DNA of 64,000 nucleotides from Prevotella sp. (GTDB taxonomy: Bacteria; Bacteroidota; Bacteroidia; Bacteroidales; Bacteroidaceae), in contig JAILAA010000034.1 of the NCBI GenBank assembly GCA_024681875.1, positions 8,794 to 72,793 of the forward strand, in the 5' to 3' direction. The stretch's first letter is position 1, and each line of letters begins with the position of its first letter. The position numbers were made by a program, and so were the translations under genes. Positions 35,701 to 43,524 of this stretch are shown here, in pieces. The notes under the pieces were generated by a model that saw only the letters and a list, made by a program, of their open reading frames with translations, did not search any database and had not been told where the DNA came from.

Positions 35701-36050
35701 ATACGCAGTGGCGTGTCGAGCCTGTAGAGGCCAGCCCCCAACAGCACAGCACCGCGACGTCCTTGCGCATCCGGTTTCATGCGGCTCACCTGGTCTATTG
35801 CCTGTTGGATAAGTGGCGAGCAGTCACCCTCCTGCCACGCCACGCCGACTGCCACAGGCACGTCGGGCAATGCCTCGTTGCTGGCACGGTAGCCGCAGGT
35901 GGAATAGTCCATCGGGATATATACCTCTTTTTTGGGCGCAGCATCGATGAAACCGCAGAAAATGAGGCAAAGCAGGGTGGTGAACAACAACTTTCCCCTT
36001 CCTTCGAGGGGAGGGGTAAGGGTAGATGCTGTATTGTGATAATGCTTCAT
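32760..36050 (-). CDS. Large secreted protein: pectate-lyase-like beta-helix plus C-terminal DUF6298-like domain
   Basis: Start ATG 36050; the signal peptide (LLFTTLLCLIFCGFIDAA) is preceded by repeat-derived TLTPPLEGRGK. Residues about 60-480 look like a right-handed beta-helix: QEGDCSPLIQQAIDQV, RRGAVLLGAGLYRLDTPLRI and ASGVVLRGASRDETILVKHG, as in pectate-lyase-3 proteins. The C-terminal third (HNYGLWYDLRRTDHERVRR, HDILLFHHHYFQHNILEAG, AHWVDCPWRPVNNINYG) resembles what I recall as DUF6298. It probably acts on a plant or host glycan; the substrate is unknown. Four repeat-derived inserts lie within its 1096 residues, yet the frame is intact. A good promoter (36065-36096) precedes it. No transporter genes are adjacent, so it is an orphan enzyme. 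Confidence 0.75.
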   Translation of the reverse strand: MKHYHNTASTLTPPLEGRGKLLFTTLLCLIFCGFIDAAPKKEVYIPMDYSTCGYRASNEALPDVPVAVGVAWQEGDCSPLIQQAIDQVSRMKPDAQGRRGAVLLGAGLYRLDTPLRINASGVVLRGASRDETILVKHGFDRGALLYIEGSADTHPADTLCFITDSIPAGSTAISLKSLTSHLTPLTSHFRITILRPCTWEWIDHLGMRDFGGGLDYTGWKPTDIELRWDRTITDVRNDSLILDAPLTTSISPEFGGAHILVGHHGGELTECGVENLTMESAKNEWNTKDEDHCWDAIFMEYARDCWVDGVNFRHFAGSAVNLQLHTSRITVEDCIAQEPVSEIGGWRRQVFLTRGQQTLFQRCVSREGIHDFAAGFCAAGPNAFVQCEGEKSLGFSGGIGSWAAGLLFDIVNIDGHDLCFKNLEQFQFGTGWNTANSMFWQCTASTIWCYSPDKDNRCSGHGCWGTLTGNAEWTSSNDHVQPRSLFYAQLEARIGDNGPKALLLPMNTNATSSPTEEQAMQMAMESLTTPRLTMEEWIKRLSPSPSLVGRGGITSSLEKTGVQANCPPPYKGGTGGESGASFFGGPGNQYNIPWWSGRVKDNFVLRDAKPAITRFVPGREGTGWTDRIDSVVTFLVDGHYSSLSHNYGLWYDLRRTDHERVRRADGDVWAPFYEQPFSRSGVGTAWDGLSCYDLTRPNQWYWSRLREFADKAAAHDILLFHHHYFQHNILEAGAHWVDCPWRPVNNINYGTSRPTPSRLSPNPSLVGRGGDTPKAESAQKKGVQANCPPPYKGGVGGESGGGESGGSALPFPEPVPFAGDKRIFMAEQFYDETDSVLRPLHRQYIRMCLDELKDQPNVVHLISAEYTGPLHFTRFWLQTIAEWEEETGRHPLIALSCTRDAQDSIMADPELSRVVDIIDIRYWHYNTQGLWAPRAGRNMAPRQWMRKERVGKTGFKEAYDAVLEMRQKYPDKSVTFFSQQYPQYGWAILMAGGSLPNVPLQAGVGNPYHDELLRAIPQMKPMEADGCVALGSATEGYLLYAQGDTVSLSIESGTYNLFSIDASTGRVTLLQKKLKVNETFLRTGLHNGQVLWLKRR
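33628..33796. repeat. Palindromic element A2, first copy in the 1096-residue gene
   Basis: Outer 11-bp inverted ends GCAGACCCACC/GGTGGGTCTGC; inner 36-bp arms (33653-33688, 33745-33780) are perfect inverted copies with CCCTCCCTTGTAGGGAGGG palindromes. The core contains GGGGCAATTTGCTTGCACG, also found in the copy at 34318. Translated on the minus strand as LSPNPSLVGRGGDT ... VQANCPPPYKGGVGGESGG. Confidence 0.88.
34318..34432. repeat. Palindromic element A2, second copy in the same gene
   Basis: 34-bp arms (34318-34351, 34399-34432) with 33 of 34 inverted matches, and the same core word as the first copy but a different middle. Same reading frame: LSPSPSLVGRGGIT ... GVQANCPPPYKGGTGGESG. Confidence 0.88.
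35487..35521. repeat. 7-bp-period repeat in the 1096-residue gene
   Basis: Five heptamers GTGTGAG/GTGAGAG in register, coding LKSLTSHLTPLTSHF on the minus strand. Confidence 0.85.
35991..36026. repeat. Palindromic half-element before the signal peptide core
   Basis: CTTTCCCCTTCCTTCGAGGG followed by GAGGGGTAAGGG. Codes TLTPPLEGRGK, placed between the start codon and the hydrophobic part of the signal peptide. Confidence 0.65.
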
Positions 36051-36064
36051 CGAAAACTCTGCTG

Positions 36065-36096
36065 CAAAGGTACAAATAAGCGAGAAGAAAACCAAA
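36065..36096 (-). promoter_or_regulatory. Promoter of the 1096-residue protein gene
   Basis: Minus strand TTTG (36096-36093), 20-bp spacer, TACCTTTG (36072-36065). Confidence 0.75.
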
Positions 36097-36259
36097 TATA
36101 TTTACAAAAAAGCCAATTAACTACCCTCAAATTTTAAAAATTCTCCACCAAAAAATTTCCGGTGGAAAAAAGTACCGTATTTCTGATCTTTGCCTATCTT
36201 TCAGATAATCAGCTAGATAGTGTGTTTTTTGAAATATTTTCAGTTGCGGCGAACTTGCC

Positions 36260-36291
36260 CGTAAAAAAATCTAACGGTAGATTTTTTTACG
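36260..36291. repeat. AT-rich hairpin with 13-bp perfect arms
   Basis: CGTAAAAAAATCT, loop AACGGT, AGATTTTTTTACG. The right arm with its flank (TTTTTTTACGCGGAG) recurs at 46289-46304. Confidence 0.7.
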
Positions 36292-36374
36292 CGGAGGCCC
36301 CTTTTTGAAAAAAGTAGCTCTTTGGTAAAATTGCGAAAGACGTTTTTACTCTTAAAAATGACCTCTAAAGATAC

Positions 36375-36410
36375 AAAAGCTGCACATTTTTTATCAAATG
36401 TGCAGCTTTT
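36375..36410. terminator. Hairpin, probable terminator after the amidase gene
   Basis: AAAAGCTGCACAT and ATGTGCAGCTTTT are perfect 13-bp inverted arms around a 10-nt loop, 105 bp beyond the amidase stop. T-runs on both sides would allow termination in either direction. Confidence 0.55.
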
Positions 36411-36514
36411 TGAAGCTAATTTCCTGTCCCGAATGAGGCACTTTCGTCATTTTTCAGTCTCTTCCCGTTCTAGTTTGACGTTTTTCGCGTGCCTGTTTTT
36501 GCGGTAATTTTTCT

Positions 36515-36940
36515 TTACATATTTCGTGGTAATGATTCTTTATCAAACTCTGCGTGCACATCGAAGCATGGACATGCCTTGGCAGCGAAGTCACGATGAC
36601 CGTAGACTTGTGCCTCGGGGAATTGCTGGCGCAGACGGGCGATGAGTTCACGTAGAGCCTGACGCTGTGCCTCGGTACGAGTGTCCTTCGGACGCATGTA
36701 GGCATCGAGGCCTCCGACGTAGCAAACACCGATGGAATGGGCATTATGATCCTTGCAGTGGGCACCGCTGCGCCACAGCGGGCGACCTTCGCAGACGGTG
36801 CCGTCGAGCAGTATGAGATAGTGATAGCCAATGCCGAAGAAGCCGCGCTGACGATGCCAGCTGTCGACGTCGGTCAAGGTATGCCAGCGTCCTTCGGGTG
36901 TGGCCGTGCAGTGCACGATGATTTCAGTGATTCGTCTCAT
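36515..36940 (-). CDS. N-acetylmuramoyl-L-alanine amidase (amidase_2/T7 lysozyme type)
   Basis: Zinc amidase cleaving the MurNAc-L-Ala bond. The 141 residues match the small phage-type family: IIVHCTAT (zinc His 10), GIGYHYLILLDG with the catalytic Tyr region, HCKDHNAHSIGVCYVGG and VYGHRDFAAKACPCFDV (second zinc His and Cys). There is no signal peptide, as in phage lysins and in the amidases scattered through Bacteroidota genomes next to small DNA-binding proteins. Start ATG 36940, 32 bp after the upstream unknown gene; the two may form a small mobile or prophage-remnant unit. Confidence 0.88.
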   Translation of the reverse strand: MRRITEIIVHCTATPEGRWHTLTDVDSWHRQRGFFGIGYHYLILLDGTVCEGRPLWRSGAHCKDHNAHSIGVCYVGGLDAYMRPKDTRTEAQRQALRELIARLRQQFPEAQVYGHRDFAAKACPCFDVHAEFDKESLPRNM

Positions 36941-36972
36941 GTCTATAAAAATGTATGGATCATTGAATTACA

Positions 36973-37374
36973 TTAGAGTAGGATGCAGTCTTTGGCGCGG
37001 ACAAGGAAGAAGTGCATGTCGGCTATGTCGAGATGATTACGCAGATGGGCGATCATGCGCTGTGTGTCCTCTCGGCCCAGCCAGCTGTAGACAAATAGCT
37101 GCCAACGCGGACGGTCGTAGCCTTTGTGACGTACACCGTCGAAGGCAGCTGGCATAACTACCACTTGTATGGCGCTGTGGTGGGTGACTTCGTGGGTGAC
37201 AGGCTGCAGCACGGCCAGGCGTGTGCTGCGCATACAACCTGAGGAGGCATGTATGGCCATCAGCTGTTGCTGACCCTCGTTGTGCAACCAGTTCAGGCAG
37301 ATGTTGACGACGTAGAGTTTCTTCTGACAGGCGTTGGTGAATGCGTTGCGAGTCTCTTCTTGATTCTTTTTCAT
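36973..37374 (-). CDS. Hypothetical protein upstream of the amidase
   Basis: 133 residues from ATG 37374 (MKKNQEETRNAFTNACQKK); the open frame extends further but through the promoter region. No signal peptide or TM segment. The C-terminal half (RPRWQLFVYSWLGREDTQRMIAHLRNHLDIADMHFFLV) looks like an alpha/beta fold. Not recognised. Its link with the phage-type amidase suggests a shared origin. A TACCTTTG box lies at 37461-37454 without a clear -33 element. Confidence 0.6.
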   Translation of the reverse strand: MKKNQEETRNAFTNACQKKLYVVNICLNWLHNEGQQQLMAIHASSGCMRSTRLAVLQPVTHEVTHHSAIQVVVMPAAFDGVRHKGYDRPRWQLFVYSWLGREDTQRMIAHLRNHLDIADMHFFLVRAKDCILL

Positions 37375-37594
37375 GGTGATAATAAACTTTAGGATGAGCG
37401 AGCCGCCGGTGCAGGGGCGCCTTCCTGCCGACGTGCTTTTTGCTTTTCGTCTGCAAAGGTATGGCGGAAAAGTGAGCACATCGGGAAATAGAGGAAAAAG
37501 AACAGAATAATAGGTGTGGCAGCTTAACAAACGGTGGAAAAACGGCGAAATAGGCAGAAAAAAGGCATTTTCGATTAAAAATCAGGACAAAAAG

Positions 37595-37625
37595 TTGGAG
37601 GGAACGTAAAAAAGCAGTACCTTTG
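37595..37625 (+). promoter_or_regulatory. Promoter of rpsO
   Basis: TTG (37595-37597), 20-bp spacer, TACCTTTG (37618-37625). It leaves a leader of about 105 nt before rpsO, long enough for S15 autoregulation, though I could not identify a known leader fold. Confidence 0.75.
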
Positions 37626-37735
37626 CACCGCTTTTCGGAAAACCCGAACCATTTGAGGCTGTGAAGCAGCTGCGATTAAAGGCTGTGAACGACTGAAAGA
37701 TGGAATGAGCACACAATTATTTAATCACAAACGTC

Positions 37736-38005
37736 ATGTATTTAGACAAAGAAAAGAAACAGGAAATTTTCTCGCAGTATGGCCAGTCGGCTACGGACAC
37801 AGGCTCAGCAGAGAGCCAGATTGCTCTCTTCACCTATCGCATCAAGCACTTGACTGAGCACCTGAAGAAGAATCACAAGGACTATGGCACTGCCCGTTCA
37901 CTGACGAAGCTCGTCGGTCGTCGCCGCAAGATGCTGAAGTATCTTTACCAGAACGATATCGAGCGCTATCGCGCCATCATCAAGGCTCTGGGTCTGCGCA
38001 AGTAA
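37736..38005 (+). CDS. rpsO: 30S ribosomal protein S15
   Basis: 89 residues with the S15 helices: GSAESQIALFTYRIKHLTEHLKKNHKDYGTARSLTKLVGRRRKMLKYL covers the rRNA-binding core (HLKKNHKDYG is diagnostic). Single-gene transcript with its own promoter and a hairpin terminator just after the stop. Confidence 0.98.
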   Translation: MYLDKEKKQEIFSQYGQSATDTGSAESQIALFTYRIKHLTEHLKKNHKDYGTARSLTKLVGRRRKMLKYLYQNDIERYRAIIKALGLRK

Positions 38006-38023
38006 TTGCCTGTCTTCACTATT

Positions 38024-38059
38024 GCGCCTCCCGCCACTGGCTGGGGGCGCTTTTCTTTT
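38024..38059 (+). terminator. Rho-independent terminator of rpsO
   Basis: GCGCCTCCC, loop GCCACTGGCT, GGGGGCGC, then TTTTCTTTT, 18 bp after the stop codon. Confidence 0.8.
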
Positions 38060-38082
38060 GTCTGTGAGGTTGGGGGAGAACG

Positions 38083-38325
38083 TCAGGGAACGGGGTCGTA
38101 GCCGGAGCCGCCCCAGGGATGGCAGCGCAGGATGCGGCGGACGGCAAGGTACATGCCCTTGAAAGGACCATGCTTTTTAATGGCCTCCTTGGCATATTGT
38201 GAACATGTGGGAGTGAATCGGCAGGCTGGTGGCGTGAATGGGCTGATGCAGCGCTGATAGAAAAGAATAGGTAGCAGTAGCAGCCATTTCAGGGGCCAGC
38301 AGACGATTTTCCAGATTTGCTTCAT
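38083..38325 (-). CDS. yidD: Membrane protein insertion efficiency factor YidD
   Basis: Small membrane-associated protein that assists YidC. The 80 residues from ATG 38325 contain the signature [23 protein letters not shown] and [28 protein letters not shown]. The start overlaps the rnpA stop by ATGA, the usual rnpA-yidD pairing; the longer open frame is an artefact inside rnpA. Confidence 0.95.
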   Translation of the reverse strand: MKQIWKIVCWPLKWLLLLPILFYQRCISPFTPPACRFTPTCSQYAKEAIKKHGPFKGMYLAVRRILRCHPWGGSGYDPVP

Positions 38326-38849
38326 GTGGCGGATTTTACTTGCTTTTCGGTCATGGCGTCTGCGATGCGCCGTAGGATGGTGACTACGCGTTTCTCTACC
38401 TCTGATGTGGGTAGATGGTTGTCGGACATCCAGATGAAGGCCAAGGCTACGCACTTGTTGGCTTCGACGTTTTCAGCAAGAAGCGTCTTGTGCTTGCGGA
38501 AGCCCTCGCGCAGCTGCCGTTTTACGCGATTGCGGTCAACGGCGTGCTTGAACCGACGCTTTGGCACACTGAGCAACAGCTGTGTTTTTGCCACGGACTT
38601 ACACGAACTCACATGGTTTTCTTCTTTTGCCACGGACTTACACGGACTCACATGGTTTTCTTCTTCCAAGGATTGCGATGGATGGTCACGGATAATATAG
38701 ACGGCACGTAAAGGGAAAGCGGTCAGTGAATGACTCTGACCGCCTGTAAATAGCTCGTCTATCAGCTTCTGGCTGACGATACGCTCCAGTTTTGAAAAAC
38801 CTTGTTTCTCCAAAGTCCGTTTTTTTCCGTGTTCCTTCGTTGCCAACAA
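38322..38849 (-). CDS. rnpA: Ribonuclease P protein component, with a repeat-derived insert
   Basis: Protein subunit of RNase P. Conserved parts are [54 protein letters not shown] (the RNR motif) and the C-terminal helix. At 175 residues it is longer than usual (110-140) because about 33 residues sit between the first two beta strands: a 39-bp tandem repeat codes [13 protein letters not shown] and [13 protein letters not shown]. The insert is in the loop facing away from the RNR helix, so function is probably kept. No ATG fits: the start is a TTG, at 38849, 38846 or (after RT) 38813. Confidence 0.88.
   Translation of the reverse strand: MLATKEHGKKRTLEKQGFSKLERIVSQKLIDELFTGGQSHSLTAFPLRAVYIIRDHPSQSLEEENHVSPCKSVAKEENHVSSCKSVAKTQLLLSVPKRRFKHAVDRNRVKRQLREGFRKHKTLLAENVEANKCVALAFIWMSDNHLPTSEVEKRVVTILRRIADAMTEKQVKSAT
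38587..38664. repeat. 39-bp tandem duplication inside rnpA
   Basis: Units 38587-38625 and 38626-38664 differ at one base; each starts TTTGCCACGGACTTACACG. The 39-bp length (13 codons) keeps the frame. A diverged CACGGA...GGTCACGG continuation follows to about 38695. Confidence 0.9.
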
Positions 38850-38862
38850 GAAAGATCTGTGG

Positions 38863-39612
38863 CTACTCGTCCTGCATCAGCAGGAAATGCTGCAGGGCAC
38901 CCGTCATGGATGGATATTTCTCACTGGGGGCTTGAAGGTCAAGGCGCAGACCGGCTTCCTGGGCTGCCTTGGCCGTGGCAGGTCCGAAGGTGGCAATGGC
39001 TATCTTGCCCTGGTCGAAGTTGGGAAAGTTCTTCATCAGAGACTCAATGCCTGAAGGGCTGAAGAACACCAGCATATCATAATCGAAGGTCTTCACCTCA
39101 TCTTCAGTGAAGTCGTTGCTCACCGTCTTGTACATGACGCACTCCTTGTGCACGAGTTTCTTCGAATCTAACAGCTTAGTCAACGTGTCATTGTGCACGT
39201 CGCTCATCGGAACGAGATAGCGCTCCGTCTTGTGCTTCACCATCGTGGGCAACAGGTCGTCCACACGGCCGGTCGTACCGAAGAATACCTTGCGCTTGCG
39301 GTACTGCACATATTTCTGAATATAAAGTGCTATGGTTTCCGTGACGCAGAAATACTTCATATCCTCAGGGATATTGCACCGCAGCTCCTTGGCCAGCGTG
39401 AAAAAATGATCAATGGCGTGTCTTGAGGTGAAGACGATGGCTGTATAGTCGAGGATGTTCACTCTCTGTGTGCGGAACTCGCGTGCCGTCAAGCCCTCAA
39501 CCTTGATGAAAGGCCTAAACACAAGTTCTGTGCCAAAGCGCTCAGCTATGTCAAAATAGGGAGACTTCTCACTCGTGGGTTTTGGCTGGGAAACCAGAAT
39601 CTTTTTAATCAT
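38863..39612 (-). CDS. hemD: Uroporphyrinogen-III synthase
   Basis: Closes hydroxymethylbilane to uroporphyrinogen III. The 249 residues show the two-lobed HemD pattern: IKKILVSQPKP, DYTAIVFTSRHAIDHFF, and in the second lobe DMLVFFSPSGIESLMKNF and IAIATFGPATAKAAQEAGL. Start ATG 39612, 9 bp after the DUF4271 gene. The order metK, DUF4271, hemD, rnpA, yidD is a usual Bacteroidota gene run. Confidence 0.93.
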   Translation of the reverse strand: MIKKILVSQPKPTSEKSPYFDIAERFGTELVFRPFIKVEGLTAREFRTQRVNILDYTAIVFTSRHAIDHFFTLAKELRCNIPEDMKYFCVTETIALYIQKYVQYRKRKVFFGTTGRVDDLLPTMVKHKTERYLVPMSDVHNDTLTKLLDSKKLVHKECVMYKTVSNDFTEDEVKTFDYDMLVFFSPSGIESLMKNFPNFDQGKIAIATFGPATAKAAQEAGLRLDLQAPSEKYPSMTGALQHFLLMQDE

Positions 39613-39621
39613 CAGAATGTC

Positions 39622-40395
39622 TTAATAATTTACTTTCAAAATGTGTGCCAACATGAGCCAAGCACCGCCGAAGGCGAGCAAAGGCGTCATTTCGAGGGCA
39701 CAAAAGTACAAAATATTTTGTAAAAAAAGAATCTTTTGTCTAAAAAAGATGACCTGACTCTTGTAAAAAGATAGCATTTTGTTTAAAAATAGAACAAAAA
39801 TGAAGCAATATGAAGCGATTTCTACAGAAAGTCCGAGGTATACCACCATGAGTAACAAGGGCATCGTCAGTAGTTCTTCGAAGGCAGTAAGGATGAAATA
39901 TACAGTATTCCAATGTAAACTTTTTTTACTGCCGAAGAGCACATTGTTCACTATGCTGTATATGAACCATTTCAGGAGAAAATAGACTGTGAAGGCGGCG
40001 AAGAAGATGGCGATGATAGCGATGGTGCTTTTGATGGCGAAGGAGCCTTCCACCATGCTGGCGGTATAGACGAAAGAGCTAAGCGACATGATGACGCATG
40101 TCATTGTTGCGAAGAAAAGCAACAGGGGCGTAACGCGTGCCGGAACGTCAGCGTCTTCTGTCGTTGGAGGGAAGAAGAAATTCCTGATCAGGCTTTTGAT
40201 AGTGTGCATGTAGCTGCCGATGATGACAGCCAGTAATAAGATGCTCACCACAAATAACAGCGTGAACATGTCGTCATGCCGCACGCTGTAGGGTCGTGGC
40301 GTTCCTATCACTCCTTCTACGAATGAGTTGACGTGGAAGGTGATGACGCTGCTATCTGCTTCAGATACCGAATTCGCGGCGAATGTCGTCCACAC
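39622..40395 (-). CDS. DUF4271 integral membrane protein
   Basis: 258 residues with about six TM helices ([56 protein letters not shown] and others), matching DUF4271 next to hemD in Bacteroidota. There is no ATG before the first helix; the GTG at 40395 overlaps the end of metK by 35 bp and includes the family's [11 protein letters not shown] segment, so I kept it. Function unknown. Confidence 0.8.
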   Translation of the reverse strand: MWTTFAANSVSEADSSVITFHVNSFVEGVIGTPRPYSVRHDDMFTLLFVVSILLLAVIIGSYMHTIKSLIRNFFFPPTTEDADVPARVTPLLLFFATMTCVIMSLSSFVYTASMVEGSFAIKSTIAIIAIFFAAFTVYFLLKWFIYSIVNNVLFGSKKSLHWNTVYFILTAFEELLTMPLLLMVVYLGLSVEIASYCFIFVLFLNKMLSFYKSQVIFFRQKILFLQNILYFCALEMTPLLAFGGAWLMLAHILKVNY

Positions 40396-41617
40396 GGTCC
40401 AGCTTCTCCCAAGTAAATAGTTCCACGTCGATGGTCTTCGTCTCGTGATAATGGCTGGTGAACGTCTTCTTCACCACTTCAGACTGGCGTCCCATGTGTC
40501 CGTAGGCCGCAGTCTCAAGGAACATGGGCTGGCGCAACTTCAGGGTGCGCTCGATGGCTTTCGGACGCAGGTCGAATAACTTCTCAATGCGCTGGGCTAT
40601 CTCGCCGTCACTCATGTTTACGTGTGAGCGTCCGTAGGTGTTGACGTAAATGTTCATGGGCTTGGCCACGCCGATAGCGTAGCTTACCTGTACGAGCATC
40701 TCGTCAGCCACGCCGGCGGCCACCATGTTCTTCGCAATGTGGCGTGCGGCGTAGGCAGCGCTGCGGTCTACCTTCGACGAGTCCTTGCCGCTGAAGGCGC
40801 CGCCGCCGTGGGCGCCCTTGCCGCCGTAGGTGTCGACGATAATCTTGCGCCCTGTCAGGCCCGTGTCGCCGTGCGGGCCGCCAATGACGAACTTACCCGT
40901 GGGGTTGACGTAGTATTTGATGTCGTCGCCGAAGAGGTCGAGGACTTTCTTCGAGTGTATCTGCTCTTTTACGCGCGGTATCAAGATGTTGATGACGTCG
41001 TGGCGGATGGTGTCCTGCATGGTCTGGTCGTCGGCGAATTCGTCGTGCTGCGTAGAGACGACGATGGTGTCGATGCGTTCTGGGATGCCTTCGTCGCTGT
41101 ACTGCACCGTCACCTGGCTCTTCGCGTCGGGGCGCAGGTAGGTCATCACTTGGCCCTCCTTGCGAATCTGGGCCAGCGTGCGCATCAGCAGATGGGCCAA
41201 GTCGAGACTGACGGGCATCAGGCTCTCTGTCTCATTCGTGGCATAGCCGAACATCATGCCCTGGTCGCCAGCGCCTTGGTCGTCGTCGTTCTCGCGGTCC
41301 ACGCCACGGTTGATGTCCTGGCTCTGCTCGTGTATGGCGGTGAGGATGCCGCACGAGTCGCCGTCGAACTGATATTCGGCCTTCGTGTAACCAATCTTCT
41401 TGATGGTATTGCGTGCGATGGTCTGGAGGTCTATGTATACGTCGCTGCGAACCTCGCCCATGATGACCACCTGCCCTGTGGTAACGAAAGTCTCGCAGGC
41501 CACGCGTGCTGACGGGTCATAGGCCAGGAACTGGTCAAGGATGGCGTCGCTGATCTGGTCGGCCACTTTGTCGGGGTGCCCCTCCGACACTGATTCTGAT
41601 GAGAAAAAATATGCCAT
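40361..41617 (-). CDS. metK: S-adenosylmethionine synthetase
   Basis: Makes S-adenosylmethionine from ATP and Met. The 418 residues carry [18 protein letters not shown] (11-28), [33 protein letters not shown] and [19 protein letters not shown], all MetK signatures. Start ATG 41617. No SAM riboswitch fits in the 40 bp upstream. Confidence 0.98.
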   Translation of the reverse strand: MAYFFSSESVSEGHPDKVADQISDAILDQFLAYDPSARVACETFVTTGQVVIMGEVRSDVYIDLQTIARNTIKKIGYTKAEYQFDGDSCGILTAIHEQSQDINRGVDRENDDDQGAGDQGMMFGYATNETESLMPVSLDLAHLLMRTLAQIRKEGQVMTYLRPDAKSQVTVQYSDEGIPERIDTIVVSTQHDEFADDQTMQDTIRHDVINILIPRVKEQIHSKKVLDLFGDDIKYYVNPTGKFVIGGPHGDTGLTGRKIIVDTYGGKGAHGGGAFSGKDSSKVDRSAAYAARHIAKNMVAAGVADEMLVQVSYAIGVAKPMNIYVNTYGRSHVNMSDGEIAQRIEKLFDLRPKAIERTLKLRQPMFLETAAYGHMGRQSEVVKKTFTSHYHETKTIDVELFTWEKLDRVDDIRREFGI

Positions 41618-41657
41618 GATTATCTTTGTCCTTATGTGACTTTTTTTCTATGAAAAA

Positions 41658-42044
41658 TTAGTGCTTCATCTTCCAGATAAGCAGTCCTACACCCACGGCC
41701 AAGGTTACGCCGGTGCTGTTGGCTGCGAAGTCCAGCCACTCGCCCTGTCGCGTTGTAGTGCAATACTTTTGCAGCAGTTCCAGCAGACCACTCATCAGGA
41801 TAGGGCCAAGCCAGGCCAGGATGAACAGTTTCCAGAAATGCAGGCGGTCATGACATCGGGCATACTCCAGCCACATGACTGAGCATGTGCCGCCGTACAT
41901 GACCAGGTGTGTCCATTTGTCGATGAAGGGTACGTCATCCATTGGCGTCTCAGGCATGACGATGAACAGCGACAGGTACCATACCAGTGCCAGACAAAGA
42001 AGCGTCAGCGGATAATGGCTCAACAGGTAGCGGAAGCGGTTCAT
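41658..42044 (-). CDS. VanZ-like membrane protein
   Basis: 128 residues from ATG 42044 with four TM segments. Features of VanZ-like proteins: FIDKWTHLVMYGG, then SGLLELLQKYCTTTRQGEWLDFAANSTGVTLAVG, where E-x-Q and the DFAANSTG motif are typical. Role is unknown, perhaps envelope-related. The longer open frame overlaps the divergent transporter and is not real. A TACTTTTG box lies at 42079-42072. Confidence 0.85.
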   Translation of the reverse strand: MNRFRYLLSHYPLTLLCLALVWYLSLFIVMPETPMDDVPFIDKWTHLVMYGGTCSVMWLEYARCHDRLHFWKLFILAWLGPILMSGLLELLQKYCTTTRQGEWLDFAANSTGVTLAVGVGLLIWKMKH

Positions 42045-42147
42045 TTCGGATGGGTCGTTAAAATTTGACTGCAAAAGTACAAAAAATCTTTCAATAAGTA
42101 CGTTGAAACGGAGAAAAAAATGTACTTTTGCAGGCAAATGATGACAG

Positions 42148-43515
42148 ATGACAACAAAAACTATGAGTAACAGGGCAAATTTCGGAAGCCGCTTGGGCAT
42201 TGTCTTGGCTACGGCCGGTTCGGCTGTAGGTCTGGGCAATGTGTGGCGCTTTCCTACGATGACGGGCGAGAATGGTGGTGCAGCCTTCATCCTTTTATAT
42301 ATAATATGTGTCATTGTGCTGGGCATCCCCTGTATGCTCAGCGAGTTCATCATTGGCCGCAGGGCGCAGGCCAACACGGCACGGGCCTATGCCAAATTGG
42401 CCAATGGCACTCCGTGGCGCTTCATCGGCTATTTCGGCGTGTTTACCGGCTTCCTCATATCCGGCTATTACTGCGTTGTGTCAGGCTGGTGCCTTCAGTA
42501 TGTCTATGCTTCGGTAGGCGATGGCCTCACTGGCGACGCCGACAGCGTGTCCAATTATTTCAACAGCTTCGTAACGAATCCGTGGAAGCCCATTGTGTGG
42601 CTTGTGTTGTTCTTTGCCATTACGCATTTCGTTGTAGTCAAAGGCGTGGAGAAGGGCATCGAGCGTGCCTCGAAGCTGATGATGCCGCTATTGTTCCTGC
42701 TGCTCATTGTCATTGCCGTGGCAGCATGTCTGTTGCCTGGTGCAGGCGATGGCATCGCCTTCCTCTTCAGCCCTGATTTTTCCAAGGTAGACTCCAATGT
42801 CTTGCTCGGCGCCTTGGGCCAGGCGTTCTATTCCCTGTCGCTCGGCATGGGATGCCTGTGCACCTATGCCAGCTATTTTAGCCGCGATACCAATTTAACA
42901 AGATCTGCGACGCAGATTATAGGTGTGGATACCGCCATTGCCATTATGGCGGGACTTATGATTTTCCCCGCTGTCTTCAGTGTGGGCGGCGATGTAGGCG
43001 CAGGTCCTTCTCTGGTGTTCATCACCTTGCCCAACGTGTTTACTCAAGCGTTCTCGTCGGTGCCGCTGCTGGGGCATGTCATCGCGTTGTTCTTCTATTT
43101 GTTGTTGTCTATGGCAGCACTGACGTCGCTCATTTCCCTGCATGAGGTGAGCACGGCATTCTTCCATGAGGAGTTCCGCTTGTCGCGAGCCAAAGCTGCC
43201 ACCATCGTTACCGTACTGGGGTGTATTATCGGCGTGTTTTGCTCGCTGTCGTTCAGCCAAGACAGCCTGTCGCTCTTTGGGCGCTCGCTTTTCGACTTCT
43301 TCGATTTCACTACTGGTCAGGTCTTCCTGCCGCTGGGCGGCTTCCTCACCTGTCTGTTCGTTGGCTGGTATGTGCCGCGTCACATCGTTGTTGACGAGTT
43401 GACCAACCAGGGCACATTGCGTGGACGCTTCATCGGCCTGTACTTGTTCTGTGTGCGCTTCGTCTGCCCTGCCTGCATTCTGCTCGTCTTCCTTCATCAG
43501 ATGGAAGTGCTGTAA
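42148..43515 (+). CDS. Sodium:neurotransmitter symporter (NSS) family amino-acid transporter
   Basis: LeuT-type Na+-coupled importer, probably for a hydrophobic or aromatic amino acid. The 455 residues have 11-12 TM helices; helix 1 reads GIVLATAGSAVGLGNVWRFP, the Na+ and substrate site of the family, and GENGGAAFILLYIICVIVLGIP follows. Start ATG 42148; 42163 is an alternative. A TACTTTTG box at 42123-42130 lies 17 bp before it. The HhH protein gene follows after 9 bp. Confidence 0.92.
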   Translation: MTTKTMSNRANFGSRLGIVLATAGSAVGLGNVWRFPTMTGENGGAAFILLYIICVIVLGIPCMLSEFIIGRRAQANTARAYAKLANGTPWRFIGYFGVFTGFLISGYYCVVSGWCLQYVYASVGDGLTGDADSVSNYFNSFVTNPWKPIVWLVLFFAITHFVVVKGVEKGIERASKLMMPLLFLLLIVIAVAACLLPGAGDGIAFLFSPDFSKVDSNVLLGALGQAFYSLSLGMGCLCTYASYFSRDTNLTRSATQIIGVDTAIAIMAGLMIFPAVFSVGGDVGAGPSLVFITLPNVFTQAFSSVPLLGHVIALFFYLLLSMAALTSLISLHEVSTAFFHEEFRLSRAKAATIVTVLGCIIGVFCSLSFSQDSLSLFGRSLFDFFDFTTGQVFLPLGGFLTCLFVGWYVPRHIVVDELTNQGTLRGRFIGLYLFCVRFVCPACILLVFLHQMEVL

Positions 43516-43524
43516 TGTCCTGTC

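Larger units (their letters stand above)
36051..36514. other. 464-bp non-coding region with promoter and two hairpins
   Basis: AT-rich stretch between the amidase stop and the start of the large secreted protein. It holds the promoter at 36065-36096, a perfect AT-rich hairpin at 36260-36291 and another at 36375-36410. I see no gene in it; the plus-strand frame at 36322-36507 has no family features. Confidence 0.7.

Noticed and set aside
36322..36507. 61-residue plus-strand frame between the amidase and the beta-helix gene
   Set aside because: It reads through a perfect hairpin (36375-36410) in an AT-rich gap and shows no protein-like pattern.
41618..41657. SAM riboswitch before metK
   Set aside because: Only 40 bp separate metK from the VanZ-like gene and no fold is visible.
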